64,000 bases of DNA, from NCBI RefSeq assembly GCF_003369915.1, contig NW_022881614.1, positions 18,082,336-18,146,335 on the forward strand, written 5' to 3'. The notes under the pieces were generated by a model. That model had not been told where the DNA came from. It saw only the letters and a program-made list of their open reading frames with translations, and did no database searches. Below are positions 60,592 through 64,000 of the stretch, piece by piece (within the stretch, counting starts at the first letter, position 1; each line of letters begins with the position of its first letter). Made by a program: the position numbers and the translations under genes. This DNA comes from Drosophila miranda. Taxonomy: Eukaryota > Arthropoda > Insecta > Diptera > Drosophilidae.

Positions 60592-60963
60592 TGTTCGGAG
60601 CAGAACCCAGCCGACTAGCTGCTTGCCAAATAGCACCTAATTCTTGGCCCTCAGCCGCTTATTTTGTTTGTTACTTATGTCTATGTCACTCATTTGTTTG
60701 TTAAAGCTTTGGGCTTGCTTGCCCTGCTAAACGCTCTCTGCCAGCTCGCTCTTCGCTATCTCCGCTTTGCGTCTGCCTACCGACGTCGGCCGAGCGAAGC
60801 TGCGCTTAGCGATGGGAGCGGCAATGTAAAGGGCAGGCAAGCCACACTTGCAATTTGGATGTCACGCATTAAAGAACATATCGTAATTTTATTTCTGCGC
60901 CGAGTTTTATTTAATTCGAAATAATTAGTCGGCCGATTGGGGATAAAAAACATTATCTCCACA
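60592..60963 (+). repeat. 5' LTR of BEL/Pao element
   Basis: 372 bp, begins TG and ends CA (tgttcgg..ccaca). It recurs at 63645. Differences from the right copy within the visible part are a 9-bp indel (ccacacttg), two transition or transversion sites near 60620 and 60808, and no others noticed. Confidence 0.82.
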
Positions 60964-60970
60964 TAAAAAT

Positions 60971-60990
60971 TTGGTGACCCCGACGTGATC
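60971..60990 (+). other. Putative primer binding site of BEL/Pao element
   Basis: Sequence TGGTGACCCCGACGTGAT eight bases after the LTR end, the expected position. The matching tRNA was not determined. Confidence 0.6.
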
Positions 60991-61330
60991 TCTGAGTTGC
61001 AGTGTCAATTAATAATCATTCGCGATCGACATTCGTTAGCCCTAGCAAATTTTCGGCGGTTAAGCACAATTCGGTGCTAAAACACACTTACATACACCTA
61101 CATACACGCATTGCTGGCTATTAATTTCTCTGTCGCGACAATTCGGTCAGTGCAGTGCGGTAGGCAGTGCAGCGAACTCACTAATACACACAAGCGGAGT
61201 ACAAAGTGGAATCGGACAGCTCGCACAGCTAAAGGCATTAGCTGTAATCCCTTTGCTTTCGGTTCCCACGTTTATACGTATACAGGGTGTCTTTTTCGGT
61301 CGTGCTGAGTGACTCTTTTAAAACCTCAAC

Positions 61331-63460
61331 ATGGCAGCACCTGAGCCTACCAATGTCGCGAACGCAGCAATGCCGAGTGATGTAGATTTCTACAAGCACA
61401 AGGCCGAGTCCATCGCGCGCCAACTAAAGGCCATGGATCGCTTTCTCACCAAGGAAGAGCTTGCCGAGTTAGATGAGGCAGAACTTCAAGCTCGCTTAGA
61501 GCAGATCGAGCGAATGAATGCGGATTTCGATGCCGCTCAAACGAGCCTTGAAAGGCTGGATTTCCTGCAGTTAGCCCATGATGCCCGGCTGGACTTTTCG
61601 AATGTTTATGTCAAGGTTAGGTTCAGGCTGTCGCGGGAGTTGATGGCTGCTCGCACGGTAAATGTTGCCAATTCAACGGCTCGGCATACTCTCGAGGGGA
61701 ATTCGTCGTTGTTCGCCTATAATAGTATAGGCCGTTCTCGAATGCCCGAGTTGCAGCTTCCGCGATTCGGGGGGAACTACATGGATTGGCCAGAATTCCA
61801 CTCGATGTTCTCGACAATGGTGCACAAAGACCATCGTATACCAATCATCGAAAAATTCCAATATCTTCGTGGATGTCTAGATGGTGCTGCGCTGAATACG
61901 ATTCGTTCCTTGGAACTTTCTGAGGAGAATTACGACAAGGCGTTGAATTTGCTAATGTTGCGATTCGATAATAAACTGTTACATTTTCAGGCACACGTCA
62001 AGGCTATTTTCGGGCTGCAAGGGGTGGAGAAGGGCTCAGCTATCGGCTTGCGCGCGCTCAGCGACAAAATCAATTCGCACTTGCGTGCACTTCAGACCGT
62101 GGCGACCCCGCAGGAGATTTCGGATGGGTTGCTGATCTTCATCATAGGCACGAAACTGGACCACAAAACAAAGGAGAAATGGGAAGAGAACTTGCCGACG
62201 TCAGGATTGCCTCGGTGGTCAAGCATGGCCTCATTTTTGGAAGCGAGATGTCGGATGCTGGAGAATTTGGGATCAGCCATGGCAACAAGTCCTAGTCAAC
62301 AGGTGGGAGAAGACAAACCTGTCACCCTTATCACCTCCAGTAACGACCATCCTAACCCCATATGTAACCATTGCAATTCCTCCGAGCATTACATATCTAG
62401 ATGTCAGGCATTCCTGAATCTCTCTGCGTTTGAACGATACAAAGAAGCAAAGAAGAGCCGCTTGTGTTTGAACTGCCTCAACAACGGCCATGAATTGCAG
62501 AGGTGCAGGTCAGGACTTTGCAGGCATTGCCAGGCCAAACATCACACGCTACTCCACATTCCATCGGGAACTGGTGCTTCATCTTCCTCTTCACCGGCCG
62601 AGGAATCGATCCAGCAAGAGGCCGCGACTGTGCTTCTAGCAAGCGGGTGTTCTAGCCCTCCCCCCTCGATCCAGAAATCTCAGCCTAGCCAGAACGTGTT
62701 GCTACCTACTGCCCTCGGCCATGTAACAGATCGTTATGGAGCACTTATCCCATGTCGTGCCATTTTGGATTCTGCATCACAGGCAAACTTTGTAACATCT
62801 AGACTTGCTGATCAGTTGCAGTTGGATCATCGCTCGTCTTATGTTCACATCTCTGGAATCGGAGATTCCATTCTACCTTCGAGCAAGTCTGTACATATAG
62901 TTGTACAATCCCAGGACGCAAGCTATCGAGCTTCCTTCGCTGCAATTGTCACCAACTCAATTACGGAAATGCAGCCTAACTTCGGCGTAGACGCAAAGGA
63001 TTGGCCAATGCCGAATAATCTAAAACTAGCTGATCCTAATTTCTCCAAGCCCCAACGTATCGATCTGTTGATAGGTTCTGGTTTGTTCTTCGATTTAATG
63101 TGCGTCGGACAGATTCGACTATCAGCCCAATTGCCAACATTGCAGGAGACTAAACTTGTTTGGATAGTATCAGGAAGCATTGATAGCTCAGAGAATAAGC
63201 GTGCAGCTTTAGCCGCTTTTGAAAATTCCTCGTGCATCTCTATTGACGATTTTCGACCCACAACGCTGGAGTACCAAAAATTAGAGCAGCAATGCAGGAA
63301 GCAGCTGCTCGAGTGCCAGGTGCAAGTGGAAAAACTGCGATCGGAGAATCAGGAACTGCAGCGCGAACTTTTCCATATATTAAAAACCTATTCAACTTTC
63401 AACAATTTCTACATTGCCAAATTTCCTGCCATTCTATGCAATTACAGAGGTTTCCGATGA
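61331..63460 (+). CDS. BEL/Pao gag-protease polyprotein, truncated, with a foreign-looking tail
   Basis: 709-codon frame. It has an N-terminal helical region (residues 15-110) and a Pao-type gag core (DUF1759; LPRFGGNYMDWPEF near 143). Three Cys/His knuckles start near 343 (CNHCNSSEHYISRC), 378 (CLNCLNNGHELQRC) and 396 (CRHCQAKHH). An aspartic protease region (DUF1758) has ILDSASQ near 477. After residue ~640 the pol homology stops. The frame continues through a heptad-like coiled-coil stretch (EYQKLEQQCRKQ to QELQREL, about 645-685) unlike BEL pol and ends at 63460. Reverse transcriptase, RNase H and most of integrase are absent, so the element is non-autonomous, though its Gag could still form. 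The coiled-coil part may be captured host sequence or recombined element sequence. Confidence 0.78.
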   Translation: MAAPEPTNVANAAMPSDVDFYKHKAESIARQLKAMDRFLTKEELAELDEAELQARLEQIERMNADFDAAQTSLERLDFLQLAHDARLDFSNVYVKVRFRLSRELMAARTVNVANSTARHTLEGNSSLFAYNSIGRSRMPELQLPRFGGNYMDWPEFHSMFSTMVHKDHRIPIIEKFQYLRGCLDGAALNTIRSLELSEENYDKALNLLMLRFDNKLLHFQAHVKAIFGLQGVEKGSAIGLRALSDKINSHLRALQTVATPQEISDGLLIFIIGTKLDHKTKEKWEENLPTSGLPRWSSMASFLEARCRMLENLGSAMATSPSQQVGEDKPVTLITSSNDHPNPICNHCNSSEHYISRCQAFLNLSAFERYKEAKKSRLCLNCLNNGHELQRCRSGLCRHCQAKHHTLLHIPSGTGASSSSSPAEESIQQEAATVLLASGCSSPPPSIQKSQPSQNVLLPTALGHVTDRYGALIPCRAILDSASQANFVTSRLADQLQLDHRSSYVHISGIGDSILPSSKSVHIVVQSQDASYRASFAAIVTNSITEMQPNFGVDAKDWPMPNNLKLADPNFSKPQRIDLLIGSGLFFDLMCVGQIRLSAQLPTLQETKLVWIVSGSIDSSENKRAALAAFENSSCISIDDFRPTTLEYQKLEQQCRKQLLECQVQVEKLRSENQELQRELFHILKTYSTFNNFYIAKFPAILCNYRGFR

Positions 63461-63644
63461 TCAAGACGTAATCACGACAAGCCGCCTTCGTAAAGAAGCG
63501 CCGATTGCTGCGTTCGACGATCATCCCAGCGTAGCCGCCAGCTGCGCCCAAGCAAGCATCTTCAAGAGGGCTGTTGGAAAAATAGCGGTTCTGCCCCTTC
63601 AGGATGGATCTGTTGAAAGCCTTTGCCTTCCAACGGGGGGTGAA
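63440..63644 (+). pseudogene. C-terminal end of BEL/Pao pol
   Basis: Frame continuing into the LTR with FKRAVGKIAVLPL, a block found near the C-terminus of BEL/Pao integrase polyproteins, just before the polypurine tract 'caacggggggtgaa'. It is out of frame with, and separated from, the gag-protease frame by the internal deletion. Confidence 0.6.
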
Positions 63645-64000
63645 TGTTCGGAGCAGAACCCAGCCGATTAGCTGCTTGCCAAATAGCACCTAATTCTTGG
63701 CCCTCAGCCGCTTATTTTGTTTGTTACTTATGTCTATGTCACTCATTTGTTTGTTAAAGCTTTGGGCTTGCTTGCCCTGCTAAACGCTCTCTGCCAGCTC
63801 GCTCTTCGCTATCTCCGCTTTGCGTCTGCCTACCGACGTCGGCCGAGCGAAGCTGCGCTTAGCGATCGGAGCGGCAATGTAAAGGGCAGGCAAGCAATTT
63901 GGATGTCACGCATTAAAGAACATATCGTAATTTTATTTCTGCGCCGAGTTTTATTTAATTCGAAATAATTAGTCGGCCGATTGGGGATAAAAAACATTAT
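63645..64000 (+). repeat. 3' LTR of BEL/Pao element, cut by the window end
   Basis: 356 bp, matching 60592-60957 apart from the 9-bp deletion and two substitutions. The right target duplication cannot be checked here. Confidence 0.82.

Overview
This is eukaryotic, insect-type DNA, most likely a Drosophila of the obscura group. Three things suggest this: spliceosomal introns with GT..AG borders, fly core-promoter motifs (DRE and Ohler motif 1), and dozens of modules of an INE-1/DINE-1-like family carrying the (GGAC/AGAC)n tract and the conserved block around 'cttgatcagcatcaatagccgag'. The species call is an inference. No bacterial, CRISPR, rRNA or tRNA gene features were seen.

Layout. (1) 1-5655: a short non-coding flank, then five head-to-tail DINE-like elements separated by only 4-8 bp. 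(2) 5656-30798: a four-copy tandem array with periods of about 6.55, 6.06 and 6.08 kb. Each copy has a ~3.6-kb non-repeat core bracketed by DINE-like elements. On the minus strand each core carries a four-exon EF-hand gene of the EFCAB2/DRC8 family (axonemal nexin-dynein regulatory complex). Directly downstream of it is a truncated, frameshifted aldehyde dehydrogenase fragment, and upstream is a promoter-like block (motif 1 pair, DRE, 19-bp palindrome). Only copy 1 keeps an open DRC8 frame (181 codons). Copies 2-4 share a 2-bp insertion that breaks exon 3. (3) 30799-37791: leader, intron, one coding exon (32821-33876; poly-Gln, His-Pro, poly-Pro) of an unidentified plus-strand gene, and a long intron-like stretch.

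(4) 37792-60591: a minus-strand gypsy-type (errantivirus-like) LTR retrotransposon complex. Element 1 (37792-45457) has two LTRs, a tRNA-Lys-type primer site, gag, pol and env remnants, all broken. Next come three tandem units of about 3.4-3.7 kb, each holding a DUF4806-like host gene fragment, a truncated protease, gag, leader, primer site and LTR. Then comes a second copy (env, integrase, RNase H) that shares its LTR with the last unit. A DINE-like element sits inside the third unit's leader. (5) 60592-64000: a plus-strand BEL/Pao element nested in the second gypsy copy. It keeps gag, zinc knuckles, protease and the pol C-terminus but lacks reverse transcriptase, and its right LTR runs off the window.

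How it fits together: the window reads as a repeat-rich locus in which DINE-like copies probably acted as recombination sites that multiplied a gene plus its divergent promoter, and LTR/gag homology separately multiplied a retroelement-host chimera. The plus-strand gene after the array probably uses the promoter at the right end of copy 4, with a DINE-like element inside its leader; this is inference from position.
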